Origin: Burkholderiales bacterium
GTDB taxonomy: Bacteria; Pseudomonadota; Gammaproteobacteria; Burkholderiales; Burkholderiaceae
Direction: 5' to 3'
DNA length: 8,654 bases
Assembly (NCBI GenBank): GCA_947372535.1
Contig: CANBUA010000211.1
Span: forward strand, 1 to 8,654
The position numbers and the translations under genes were made by a program. How positions within the stretch are numbered: the first letter of the stretch is position 1; each line of letters starts with the position of its first letter. Under the pieces are notes generated by a model. That model searched no databases, had not been told where the DNA came from, and saw only the letters and a program-made list of their open reading frames with translations. This document shows, in pieces, positions 1-6,443 of this stretch.

Positions 1-893
1 GGCACAAAGCCCCAGAAGCGCGAATCCAGAGAATTGTCGCGGTTGTCGCCCATCATGAAGTAATGCCCGGCAGGCACCTTGCAGACCACGCCCTCACCGC
101 TGTAGTGGCAATTTTCCTTGCCCGGGAAATCTTCGATGGCTTGCGGCGGCACGAAGGGCGGACGGTCCTTGTCGATGATGATGCGATGCTGCACGCCGGT
201 GAGGTTCTCGGCGTACTGCAGCGCATAGCGCATGGAATCTTCGTCGTAGAACTCGCTCAAGGGCGCCATCTCGATCGGCTTGCCGTTCACGGTCAGGTGC
301 TTGTTCAGGTAGGCGATCTCGTCACCGGGCACACCCACCACGCGCTTGATGTAATCCAGGCTGGGGTTCACGGGATAGCGAAACACCATCACATCCCCGC
401 GTTGCGGGTTGTTGAGCGCCACGATCTTCTTGTTGATCACCGGCAGGCGGATGCCATAGTGAAACTTGTTCACCAGGATGAGGTCGCCCACCAGCAGCGT
501 GGGGATCATCGAGCCCGACGGGATCTTGAAGGGCTCGAACAAAAAGGAGCGCATCAGGAAGACGGCGCAGATCACCGGGAACAGCCCGGCGGTCCAGTCC
601 AGCCACCATGGCTGCATCAGCAACTTGTCCTTGGCGATGTTGACGTCCACATCGACCTGGGTGATGCCCTGCCCGCTCAAATGGGCCTTGCGGGCTTCGG
701 CTTCGCTCACCAGCCTGGCCGCAGCGGCCTCACGCTCGGGCTGGAACTTGAAGCGCTCGGCCAGCCAGTACAGCAGCGTGACCAGCGACAACACGAACAG
801 CAACAGCGAGAAGTTGCCCTGCCAGTGGCCGAGATACCAGCCCCCGAGATACGCAGCCAGGACCGCGTACAACACACTTGTGATCAAGCTCAT
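1..893 (-). CDS. lepB: Signal peptidase I LepB, 5' part (3' end outside window)
   Basis: LepB is the inner-membrane serine protease that removes signal peptides from proteins exported by Sec or Tat. I translated it by hand: 297 codons are visible from the ATG at 893, and only a short C-terminal piece is missing. The start overlaps the lepA stop as TGATG, so translation is probably coupled. Hydrophobic segments are at about 4-20, 28-44 and 101-118. The catalytic Ser-Lys dyad is Ser128 in FKIPSGSMIPTL and Lys183 in LDYIKRVVGVPGD. Box E, GDNRDNSLDSRFWGFV, is at 282-297. A region at about 212-272, including a pair of cysteines at 262 and 271 (NCHYSGEGVVCK), lies between boxes D and E, as in other proteobacterial signal peptidases. 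The lepA-lepB pair is conserved across proteobacteria. Confidence 0.97.
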   Translation of the reverse strand, partial: MSLITSVLYAVLAAYLGGWYLGHWQGNFSLLLFVLSLVTLLYWLAERFKFQPEREAAAARLVSEAEARKAHLSGQGITQVDVDVNIAKDKLLMQPWWLDWTAGLFPVICAVFLMRSFLFEPFKIPSGSMIPTLLVGDLILVNKFHYGIRLPVINKKIVALNNPQRGDVMVFRYPVNPSLDYIKRVVGVPGDEIAYLNKHLTVNGKPIEMAPLSEFYDEDSMRYALQYAENLTGVQHRIIIDKDRPPFVPPQAIEDFPGKENCHYSGEGVVCKVPAGHYFMMGDNRDNSLDSRFWGFV

Positions 894-2701
894 CAATCGT
901 CCACTTGAAGGATGGCCAGGAACGCTTCTTGTGGCACCTCGACGGACCCCACCTGCTTCATGCGCTTTTTACCGGCCTTTTGTTTTTCGAGCAGTTTCTT
1001 CTTGCGGGTGATGTCACCGCCGTAGCATTTTGCCAGCACGTTCTTGCGCAAAGCCTTGATGTTCTCCCGGGCGATGATGTTGCCGCCGATGGCCGCCTGG
1101 ATGGCCACGTCGTACATCTGGCGCGGAATGTGTTCGCGCATCTTGGCGGCCACGCCGCGTCCGCGATAGGCGCTTTGCGCCCGGTGCACGATCAGCGACA
1201 AGGCATCCACGCGGTCGCCGTTGATCAGGATGTCGACCTTCACCACATCGGAGGCGCGGTATTCCTTGAACTCATAGTCCATGGAGGCATAGCCGCGCGA
1301 CACGCTCTTGAGCTTGTCGAAGAAGTCCAGCACGATCTCGGCCAGCGGCATTTCGTAGGTCAGCATGACCTGGCGGCCGTGATAGGCCATGTTGAGCTGC
1401 ACGCCGCGCTTGAGGTTGGCCAGCGTCATCACAGGGCCCACGTAATCCTGCGGCATGTACAGGTGCACGGTCACGATGGGCTCGCGGATCTCGTTGATCC
1501 GGCCGATCTCGGGCATCTTGGAGGGGTTCTCCACCTCGATGACCTCGCCGCCATTGAGCTCCACCTGGTAGACCACGCTGGGCGCGGTGGTGATCAGGTC
1601 CTGATCGAATTCGCGCTCCAGCCGCTCCTGCACGATTTCCATGTGCAGCAGGCCCAGGAAGCCGCAACGGAAGCCAAAGCCCAGTGCCTGCGACACCTCG
1701 GGCTCATACCGCAGCGACGAATCGTTGAGCTTGAGCTTTTCCAGCGCGTCGCGCAGCTGATCGTACTCACTGGCTTCCGTCGGATACAAACCCGCGAACA
1801 CCTGCGGCTGGATCTCCTTGAAGCCAGGCAAGGCCTCGGTCGCTGGACCCGCGTTGTTGGGCAGCTTCTTTTCCACGGTGACGGTGTCGCCCACCTTGGC
1901 GGCCTGCAGCTCCTTGATGCCGGCGATGATGAAACCCACCTCGCCCGCCTTCAGCGCATCGCGGTCCACCGACTTGGGCGAGAACACGCCCAGGTGCTCG
2001 GCCGGGTAAACCGCGTTGGACGCCATCATGCGGATGCGCTCGCCCTTGCGCAACTGGCCATCCACCACGCGCACCAGCATCACCACGCCGACATAGTTGT
2101 CGAACCAGGAGTCGATGATCATGGCGCGCAGGGGGCCATCGGGATCGCCTTGGGGCGGCGGCATGCGTGCCACCACGGCTTCGAGGATCTCGTCGATGCC
2201 CATGCCCGTCTTGGCCGAGCACGGGATGCCATTGGTCGCATCGATGCCGATGACGTCTTCGATCTCTTCCTTGGCGCGCTCGGGATCGGCCTGCGGCAGG
2301 TCCATCTTGTTGAGCACAGGGATCACTTCGACGCCCAGGTCGAGCGCGGTGTAGCAGTTGGCCACAGTCTGGGCTTCAACACCCTGGCTCGCATCGACCA
2401 CCAGCAAGGCGCCTTCGCAAGCAGACAGCGAGCGGCTCACTTCATAAGAGAAGTCGACGTGGCCGGGTGTGTCGATCAGATTGAGGTTGTAGACCTGGCC
2501 ATCTTTGGCCTTGTAGGTCAGTGAGGCGGTCTGGGCCTTGATGGTGATGCCACGTTCACGCTCGATGTCCATCGAGTCCAGCACCTGCGCTTCCATCTCG
2601 CGGTCACTGAGGCCACCACAGCGCTGGATGATGCGGTCGGCCAGCGTGGACTTGCCGTGGTCGATGTGGGCAATGATCGAAAAATTACGAATGTGGTTCA
2701 T
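893..2701 (-). CDS. lepA: Translation factor LepA (elongation factor 4, EF4)
   Basis: LepA is a ribosome-binding GTPase related to EF-G, with proposed roles in back-translocation and in ribosome initiation or assembly. The protein is 602 residues (E. coli 599). GTPase motifs are all visible: G1 AHIDHGKS (11-18), G2 ERGIT (49-53), G3 DTPGH (77-81) and G4 NKMD (131-134). The EF-G-like domains II, III and V follow, then the LepA-specific C-terminal domain ending in the lysine-rich [25 protein letters not shown] and EAFLAIL. The ATG at 2701 is chosen because [17 protein letters not shown] is the usual family start. The frame stays open upstream to an ATG at 2776, which would add 25 atypical residues. 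No Shine-Dalgarno sequence precedes the chosen start; eight Ts of a terminator-like hairpin do. The gene shares one base with the lepB start. Confidence 0.97.
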   Translation of the reverse strand: MNHIRNFSIIAHIDHGKSTLADRIIQRCGGLSDREMEAQVLDSMDIERERGITIKAQTASLTYKAKDGQVYNLNLIDTPGHVDFSYEVSRSLSACEGALLVVDASQGVEAQTVANCYTALDLGVEVIPVLNKMDLPQADPERAKEEIEDVIGIDATNGIPCSAKTGMGIDEILEAVVARMPPPQGDPDGPLRAMIIDSWFDNYVGVVMLVRVVDGQLRKGERIRMMASNAVYPAEHLGVFSPKSVDRDALKAGEVGFIIAGIKELQAAKVGDTVTVEKKLPNNAGPATEALPGFKEIQPQVFAGLYPTEASEYDQLRDALEKLKLNDSSLRYEPEVSQALGFGFRCGFLGLLHMEIVQERLEREFDQDLITTAPSVVYQVELNGGEVIEVENPSKMPEIGRINEIREPIVTVHLYMPQDYVGPVMTLANLKRGVQLNMAYHGRQVMLTYEMPLAEIVLDFFDKLKSVSRGYASMDYEFKEYRASDVVKVDILINGDRVDALSLIVHRAQSAYRGRGVAAKMREHIPRQMYDVAIQAAIGGNIIARENIKALRKNVLAKCYGGDITRKKKLLEKQKAGKKRMKQVGSVEVPQEAFLAILQVDD

Positions 2702-2736
2702 AAAAAAAAGGCACGTCCAAAGGTGAGACGCGCCTT
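2702..2736 (-). terminator. Terminator-like hairpin ending at the lepA start codon
   Basis: On the minus strand GGCGCGTC (2734-2727) pairs with GACGTGCC (2717-2710) around a 9-base loop. Two A-T pairs extend the stem to 10. Eight Ts (2709-2702) follow, and the next base is the A of the lepA ATG. One pair is G-U in the minus-strand RNA but would be A-C in plus-strand RNA, so the structure is favoured in the lepA direction. It has the form of an intrinsic terminator placed in the lepA leader, so it may act as an attenuator. It also occupies the place of the ribosome binding site. Confidence 0.6.
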
Positions 2737-2774
2737 CCAACAAAAATCGTATGGCAACTGCTTGTTGGACCTCC

Positions 2775-2780
2775 ATTGTA
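2775..2780 (-). promoter_or_regulatory. Possible -10 element (TACAAT) for lepA-lepB
   Basis: TACAAT on the minus strand is one mismatch from the housekeeping -10 TATAAT. It would start a transcript at about 2768, leaving a leader of about 66 bases before lepA. At 16-18 bases upstream only CCCCAT-like sequence is found, so there is no recognisable -35 and no extended TGn. A second TACAAT occurs at 2933-2938, also without a -35. An activator may be needed, or the true promoter was missed. Confidence 0.25.
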
Positions 2781-2849
2781 CCGAAAGGTCCCATGGAATG
2801 GGGCTTCGGACGAGGGTCGGTATGCGGTGCAGCCGGTGGGCGCCAAGTG

Positions 2850-2858
2850 TTATCAACA
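2850..2858 (+). promoter_or_regulatory. DnaA-box-like 9-mer TTATCAACA, in phase with the perfect box
   Basis: This site has one mismatch to the DnaA consensus. Its start is 11 bases before the start of the perfect box, so the two sites lie on the same face of the helix in the same orientation, as DnaA boxes often do when they bind the protein cooperatively. Confidence 0.4.
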
Positions 2859-2860
2859 AC

Positions 2861-2869
2861 TTATCCACA
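2861..2869 (+). promoter_or_regulatory. Perfect DnaA box TTATCCACA
   Basis: This is an exact match to the strict DnaA-ATP/ADP binding consensus TTATCCACA. The CCACA end is also one arm of a small inverted repeat (CCACA, 6-base AT-rich loop, TGTGG, 2865-2880). It sits in the non-coding gap upstream of lepA, one helical turn (11 bases) from a near-match in the same orientation. Binding by DnaA is inferred from consensus only. Confidence 0.5.
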
Positions 2870-2965
2870 GATTTTTGTGGGCCATTGCTGCACTGCAGCG
2901 AGCCTCACGCGCGGGTTCGGCTCCGTGGGGAGATTGTAAGGGGTACGGGGCTCCGGATTTTTCAC

Positions 2966-2974
2966 TTATCAACA
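2966..2974 (+). promoter_or_regulatory. DnaA-box-like 9-mer TTATCAACA
   Basis: TTATCAACA differs at one position from the strict DnaA box TTATCCACA. It lies 105 bases from the perfect box at 2861 and has the same orientation and sequence as the site at 2850. Alone it would be unremarkable. Its value is as the third member of a cluster. Confidence 0.35.
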
Positions 2975-3051
2975 GCAATCCGGGGTGTCGATGGGGACCA
3001 ACAACCCCTTTCGCGGCTCGGATAAATTGTTTCCATTTGCTCACTTGGTTC

Positions 3052-3085
3052 AAAAAAGGCGTGGTCGGTGTCACCCGACCACGCC
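3052..3085 (-). terminator. Strong intrinsic terminator after mucD
   Basis: On the minus strand an uninterrupted 11-base stem, GGCGTGGTCGG paired with CCGACCACGCC, closes a 6-base loop and is followed by six Ts (3057-3052). It starts 40 bases after the mucD stop and should end the rpoE-rseA-mucD transcript. In the other direction the stem is followed only by CTTTTC, so it is much weaker there. Confidence 0.9.
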
Positions 3086-3125
3086 CTTTTCAGACCTTTC
3101 CGGCCATTTCCGGATCAGCCGGCCC

Positions 3126-4700
3126 TCACTTGGCCGATGGACGAATCAGCACGTATTGCGCGAACTCACCGCGGCGCACCAGGACCGTCAAAGGCTTGAC
3201 CTTGTCAGCCTTGGCCAGCACCTGCTCGAACTCGGACACGCCGCCGATCTGCACATTGGCCACCGAGAGGATCACGTCTCCAGGCTGGATGCCAGCGCGC
3301 GCGGCAGGGCCGTCCACGGCCTCCACCAGCACGCCACCGGACTGACGCAGCTCCTTCTTCTGATCAGCGCTCAGGTCCTTGAGCTTGAGGCCCAGTGAAG
3401 CGATGGCTGCACCCTTCTCCTTCTTCACGTCGGGTGCGGCTTCGGACGCCTTGTCCTTGGGCGCATCCAGCTCTGCCACGGTCACGTTCAGCTCCTTGTA
3501 GGCACCGCGACGGAAGACCTGGATGGTCGACCTCGTGCCCGGCTTGGTGGCCCCCACCAGGCGCTGAAGATCGGGCGCATTCTCGATGGCCTGGCCATTG
3601 AACTTGGTGATGATGTCGCCGGCTTCGATGCCCGCCTTGTCGGCAGGCGTCCCGGGCTCGACGCCATTGACCATGGCACCCTGTGCCTTGCCCAGGCCAA
3701 TGGACTCGGCCACATCCTTGGGCACGGCGCCAATGGACACGCCAATGCGGCCACGCACCACCTTGCCGCCACTGCGCAATTGGTCTGCCACCTTCAACGC
3801 ATCGTCAATGGGGATGGACAGGGAGATGCCCATGAAGCCACCCGAGCGGCTGAGGATCTGGGAGTTGATGCCCACCACCTCCCCGCGCATGTTGATCAGC
3901 GGCCCACCCGAGTTACCGGGGTTCACGGCCACATCCGTCTGGATGAAGCGGATCTCTTCGCCGGTGTCGCGCGCCTTGGCACTGACGATGCCGGCGGTCA
4001 CGGTGTTTTCCAGGCCGAAGGGCGTGCCGATGGCCATCACCCATTCGCCCACCTTCAGCTTGCCCACTTCGCCCGTGGACACGGCTGGCAGCTTGGTGGC
4101 TTCGATCTTGAGCACGGCCACGTCGGTGCGCTTGTCGGCGCCCACCACCTTGGCCTTGAACTCGCGCTTGTCGGTCAGGTTGACGTAGACCTCGTCCGCC
4201 CCATCAACCACGTGGGCATTGGTCATCACATAGCCATCGGTGCTCACGATGAAGCCCGAGCCCACACCGCGCGGCCGCTCTTCGCCTTGGCTGTCACCCT
4301 TCTTGGGCGTGTTCTTGCGGGGCGACTGGCCCGGCTGGCCGGGCATGGGCGTGCCGAAGAAGCGTTTGAAGAACTCGCGCATCTGCGCATCGGCCTCGTC
4401 GCCCTCTTCATCGTCATCAGAGACGCGCTGGGTGGTGCGGATGCTGACCACCGAAGGGCCAACCCGTTCGACCAGCTCGGTGAAATCGGGCAACCCCTTC
4501 ACGATCACTGGGGCTTGAACAGCCGGTGCCAGTGCGGCAGCCAGCGGCGCCGGGGCCGCCGGGGCAGATTGGGCCTGAGAAGGATGCGGGAACAGGCTGG
4601 AACTCATGACCAGCCCGACCGCGGACACCACCGCGCCCACAATGAGGGTGCGGCGAACAACGGAAGCAGTGGAACGGGTGGATGACACGGAAGACACCAT
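3126..4700 (-). CDS. mucD: Periplasmic serine endoprotease, HtrA/DegP/MucD family
   Basis: This is an S1C (HtrA) family protease that degrades and chaperones misfolded envelope proteins. It has 524 residues. The N-terminal signal segment has basic RR at 16-17, a hydrophobic core at 18-36 and likely cleavage near Ala43 (PSQAQSA). The trypsin-like domain spans about 75-295 and carries the full triad: His163 (TNAHVV), Asp193 (RTDVAVLKI) and Ser264 (GNSGGPLIN). PDZ1 lies at about 305-405 and PDZ2 at about 430-520. The activation loop (about 94-145) is long, with an acidic DDDEEGDEAD patch followed by a Pro/Gly/Lys-rich stretch. AAGG lies upstream of the ATG at 4700. The position after rpoE-rseA is the conserved mucD context of beta- and gamma-proteobacteria. 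DegP/DegQ naming is equally possible. The gene ends at a strong terminator 40 bases past the stop, so it closes the stress operon. Confidence 0.95.
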   Translation of the reverse strand: MVSSVSSTRSTASVVRRTLIVGAVVSAVGLVMSSSLFPHPSQAQSAPAAPAPLAAALAPAVQAPVIVKGLPDFTELVERVGPSVVSIRTTQRVSDDDEEGDEADAQMREFFKRFFGTPMPGQPGQSPRKNTPKKGDSQGEERPRGVGSGFIVSTDGYVMTNAHVVDGADEVYVNLTDKREFKAKVVGADKRTDVAVLKIEATKLPAVSTGEVGKLKVGEWVMAIGTPFGLENTVTAGIVSAKARDTGEEIRFIQTDVAVNPGNSGGPLINMRGEVVGINSQILSRSGGFMGISLSIPIDDALKVADQLRSGGKVVRGRIGVSIGAVPKDVAESIGLGKAQGAMVNGVEPGTPADKAGIEAGDIITKFNGQAIENAPDLQRLVGATKPGTRSTIQVFRRGAYKELNVTVAELDAPKDKASEAAPDVKKEKGAAIASLGLKLKDLSADQKKELRQSGGVLVEAVDGPAARAGIQPGDVILSVANVQIGGVSEFEQVLAKADKVKPLTVLVRRGEFAQYVLIRPSAK

Positions 4701-4747
4701 GTGATTCGACCTTTTGGTTCAGCAGGGTTGAAGATGGACTCGTAACG

Positions 4748-4775
4748 TTTGAGCGCGATCATCCGCCGACAGTTC
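4748..4775 (-). promoter_or_regulatory. Candidate second sigma-E type promoter upstream of mucD
   Basis: On the minus strand GAACTG (4775-4770) and TCAAA (4752-4748) are 17 bases apart. That is one mismatch from the sigma-E -35 GAACTT; as I recall, TCAAA occurs as a -10 variant among sigma-E promoters. The predicted start at about 4742 leaves a leader of about 40 bases before mucD. HtrA-family proteases are classic sigma-E targets, which makes the site plausible. The match is imperfect, so this is a weak call. Confidence 0.3.
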
Positions 4776-4862
4776 AGCCCGAATGGGTGAAGAGCAGTAA
4801 AGATCGCCGTCGCAACAGATGGGGGTGGCCATGCTCATTGCAAGTTCATCGGGGCGCAGCGC

Positions 4863-4890
4863 AAAAGGCAAACCCGCGGCAAAGCGCGGG
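4863..4890 (-). terminator. Weak hairpin with interrupted T tract after rseA
   Basis: On the minus strand, 25 bases past the rseA stop, CCCGCG (4890-4885) and CGCGGG (4878-4873) form a 6-base GC-only stem, extended by one G-U pair, around a 6-base loop. TTTGCCTTTT follows. This has the shape of a weak intrinsic terminator or attenuator between rseA and mucD. The T tract is interrupted, so read-through is likely. It could set a lower level of mucD than of rseA, or stabilise the rseA message end. Confidence 0.4.
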
Positions 4891-4914
4891 CCTGGTGAGC
4901 GAAAGCGCGAGGTG

Positions 4915-5574
4915 TCAATGCTGATCGAAGGACACCGTCTGGGCCAGCGCACCAGCGTTGGAGAAGCTCAGGTCTGCCGACCTGCTGGCCACGGCCACGC
5001 CGGACAAGGCCTGATCCACGCGCGGATCTCGCACCAGCACCTGCGCCGTCGCATCAGGCTTGCTGAAGCTCGGGGCATCCGCCAGGCTGACCACGCGGGC
5101 CTCGGCCAGGCCCATGGCCAGGCCATCACCAGCACCTTGCGAGGCCCCCATCAGCGTGCCGGATCCGGCGCCAGGCCCCACCTGATTGCCCAGGAGCGCA
5201 GCCACCACGGCCACGAAGCTGGCGGCCACAGCGATCGGCCCCGTCCAGGTGCGGCGTTGCAGCGGGCGCAAGGCTTTGACAGGAACCGCAGCGGGCGCGG
5301 CGGCCCGACGCGCCACGGCCGCAGCTGGGGCCAGCACCACAGGCTCCTGAGCCAGGCGCGCACGGAAATTGTTGAGGAAGGCCGCACTGGGCGTGGTGCC
5401 CTCCTGATCCTGAGAGCGCATCACATCACCGATCAACTGGTACTCGTGCCAGTTGGCGCGGGTATCGGCATCGCCTCGCCAGGCTGCGCAGGTCTGTGCC
5501 ACTTCGGATGGCGACGCTTCGCCATCGACCAAGGCAGACAGGGCTTCACGGGCAGGAACGTTGCGATCGCTCAT
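4915..5574 (-). CDS. rseA: Sigma-E factor negative regulatory protein (anti-sigma) RseA
   Basis: RseA is a single-pass inner-membrane anti-sigma factor. Its cytoplasmic domain binds RpoE and is released after stepwise proteolysis (DegS then RseP in E. coli). The protein is 219 residues (E. coli 216). The N-terminal domain carries the family signatures SALVDGE (13-19) and W-x-x-Y-x-L-I-x-D-x-M-R (42-53). An Ala/Pro/Arg-rich linker leads to one transmembrane helix at about 112-129 (basic RR just before it), and the remaining roughly 90 residues are periplasmic. The ATG at 5574 is chosen because GGAG lies 8 bases upstream and MSDRN precedes the conserved domain at the usual distance. The frame stays open to an ATG at 5646, which would add 24 residues. 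Its usual downstream partner rseB is missing here. Confidence 0.93.
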   Translation of the reverse strand: MSDRNVPAREALSALVDGEASPSEVAQTCAAWRGDADTRANWHEYQLIGDVMRSQDQEGTTPSAAFLNNFRARLAQEPVVLAPAAAVARRAAAPAAVPVKALRPLQRRTWTGPIAVAASFVAVVAALLGNQVGPGAGSGTLMGASQGAGDGLAMGLAEARVVSLADAPSFSKPDATAQVLVRDPRVDQALSGVAVASRSADLSFSNAGALAQTVSFDQH

Positions 5575-5651
5575 GGATGGGGCTCCAGGTTGTCGAGAAA
5601 GATGCGCAGCACAACGGTGTGGAGAGATACCCGCCGTGCCACGCATGTCGA

Positions 5652-5678
5652 TCAGACTCCCTCTGGCGAAAAAAGTTC
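5652..5678 (-). promoter_or_regulatory. Sigma-E type promoter upstream of rseA
   Basis: On the minus strand GAACTT (5678-5673) and TCTGA (5656-5652) are separated by exactly 16 bases. This matches the established sigma-E (RpoE) consensus GAACTT-N16-TCTGA with no mismatch. It lies in the 143-base gap between rpoE and rseA and points at rseA. The predicted transcription start is at about 5646-5648, giving a 5' leader of about 70 bases. The inference is that RpoE activates its own anti-sigma factor, and perhaps mucD by read-through, a negative feedback loop. rpoE itself would be outside this particular loop and would depend on an upstream promoter. Confidence 0.8.
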
Positions 5679-5688
5679 ACCCGGGTTT

Positions 5689-5708
5689 CACCTGATTTCA
5701 CACAGGTG
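5689..5708. repeat. Inverted repeat CACCTG-N8-CAGGTG upstream of the rseA promoter
   Basis: A 6-base inverted repeat with an 8-base spacer lies between the rpoE stop and the sigma-E type -35 element, ending 11 bases upstream of that element. It overlaps a second small dyad (CACA-GG-TGTG). No T tract follows on the minus strand, so it is not an intrinsic terminator. It could be an operator for an additional regulator of rseA, an RNA hairpin at the end of the rpoE message, or chance. The sequence shows only the symmetry. Confidence 0.35.
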
Positions 5709-5717
5709 TGGCCAAAA

Positions 5718-6443
5718 TCACCAGCGCTCGCCCTGTCGGGTGTCCAGAAGTGGGCGCAAACGGGTGGCAATGGCCTCGCGGGCGCGGAAGATCCGCGAGC
5801 GCACCGTGCCGATGGGGCAGTTCATGAGCTCGGAGATTTCTTCGTAGCTCATGCCCTCGATTTCACGCAAGGTGATGGCCTGGCGCAAATCGTCGGACAG
5901 CGCCTCGATGGCGGCGTTCACCGTGTCGGCGATCTGGCGGCTGGCCATCAGCGACTCTGGCGTTTCGCCGTTGGTGATCTCGTTTTCAACGCGGGATCCA
6001 TCATCGGCGTCGTCGTCACCACCGCCGCCCATGGCCGCTTCGGTGAGCAACAGGTCGCGTTGCAGGCCAGCCATGGCCTTCTTGGCCGTGTTGACCGCGA
6101 TGCGGTAGAGCCAGGTGTAGAAGGCGCTTTCACCCCGGAACTTGGGCAAGGCACGGTAAGCCCGGATGAAGGTTTCCTGGGCGATGTCTTCGACCAGGTC
6201 GACATCGCGGACCATGCGGGCAATCAGGCGCTCGATGCGGCGCTGGTACTTGACCACCAGCAACTCGAATGCACGCTGATCGCCTCGCTGCACCCGCTCG
6301 ACCAGGGCCCCATCCACGTCCACCACCAAGGCGGGATCCACCGCATCGGCAACGCGCGCGGGCTCACCTTGCGCCTGCGCGCGCAGGCCGGCCGGCACAG
6401 CGCCGCCCGAGTGGTCACCCGAATCGATGTCCTGCTCATCCAT
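5718..6443 (-). CDS. rpoE: RNA polymerase sigma factor RpoE (sigma-E / AlgU type)
   Basis: This is a group 4 (ECF) sigma factor that directs RNA polymerase to envelope-stress promoters and is held inactive by membrane-bound RseA. With the ATG at 6443 it is 241 residues; E. coli RpoE is 191. Region 2 spans about 56-125, with the -10 recognition segment EDIAQETFIRAYRAL and FYTWLYRIAVNTAKK. Region 4 spans about 170-228, with the helix-turn-helix TLREIEGMSYEEISELMNCPIGTVRSRIFRARE that reads the -35. The C-terminus LLDTRQGERW is typical of Burkholderiales RpoE. Two oddities are seen: an N-terminal extension of about 40 low-complexity residues, and a Gly/Asp-rich stretch (139-150) in the linker between the domains. 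A TTG at 6461 is an alternative start, and GTG starts further in would give a more usual length. The gene overlaps its upstream neighbour by 8 bases and lies 143 bases before rseA. Confidence 0.96.
   Translation of the reverse strand: MDEQDIDSGDHSGGAVPAGLRAQAQGEPARVADAVDPALVVDVDGALVERVQRGDQRAFELLVVKYQRRIERLIARMVRDVDLVEDIAQETFIRAYRALPKFRGESAFYTWLYRIAVNTAKKAMAGLQRDLLLTEAAMGGGGDDDADDGSRVENEITNGETPESLMASRQIADTVNAAIEALSDDLRQAITLREIEGMSYEEISELMNCPIGTVRSRIFRAREAIATRLRPLLDTRQGERW

Larger units (their letters stand above)
2702..3125. other. 424-base non-coding gap between mucD and lepA
   Basis: No supported gene lies in this stretch; the short open frames on both strands have no family features. It contains the mucD terminator at its right end, three DnaA-box-like 9-mers in the middle, a possible -10 element near 2775-2780 and a terminator-like hairpin touching the lepA start codon. 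Because the mucD terminator is strong, lepA-lepB must have its own promoter here. I see no good -35/-10 pair. Confidence 0.6.

Noticed and set aside
63..908. A 281-codon plus-strand open frame opposite lepB
   Set aside because: The minus strand translates to a clear signal peptidase I with all catalytic motifs. The plus frame is a shadow.
905..2524. A 539-codon open frame on the plus strand opposite lepA
   Set aside because: It is the antisense shadow of lepA in GC-rich DNA. Its translation is rich in His, Leu, Asp and Gln with no domain, and lepA is unmistakable on the other strand.
2850..2974. The DnaA-box cluster as the chromosomal replication origin
   Set aside because: There is no dnaA, dnaN, gidA/mnmG or rpmH nearby, no evident AT-rich unwinding element, and only one box is perfect.
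3780..4685. A 301-codon plus-strand open frame opposite mucD
   Set aside because: It is His/Gly/Asp-rich shadow sequence opposite the conserved HtrA protease domain, with no family motif.
4821..4847. GAACTT in the rseA-mucD gap as a sigma-E -35
   Set aside because: The bases at the correct -10 distance are all C; the nearest TCTG is about 22 bases away.
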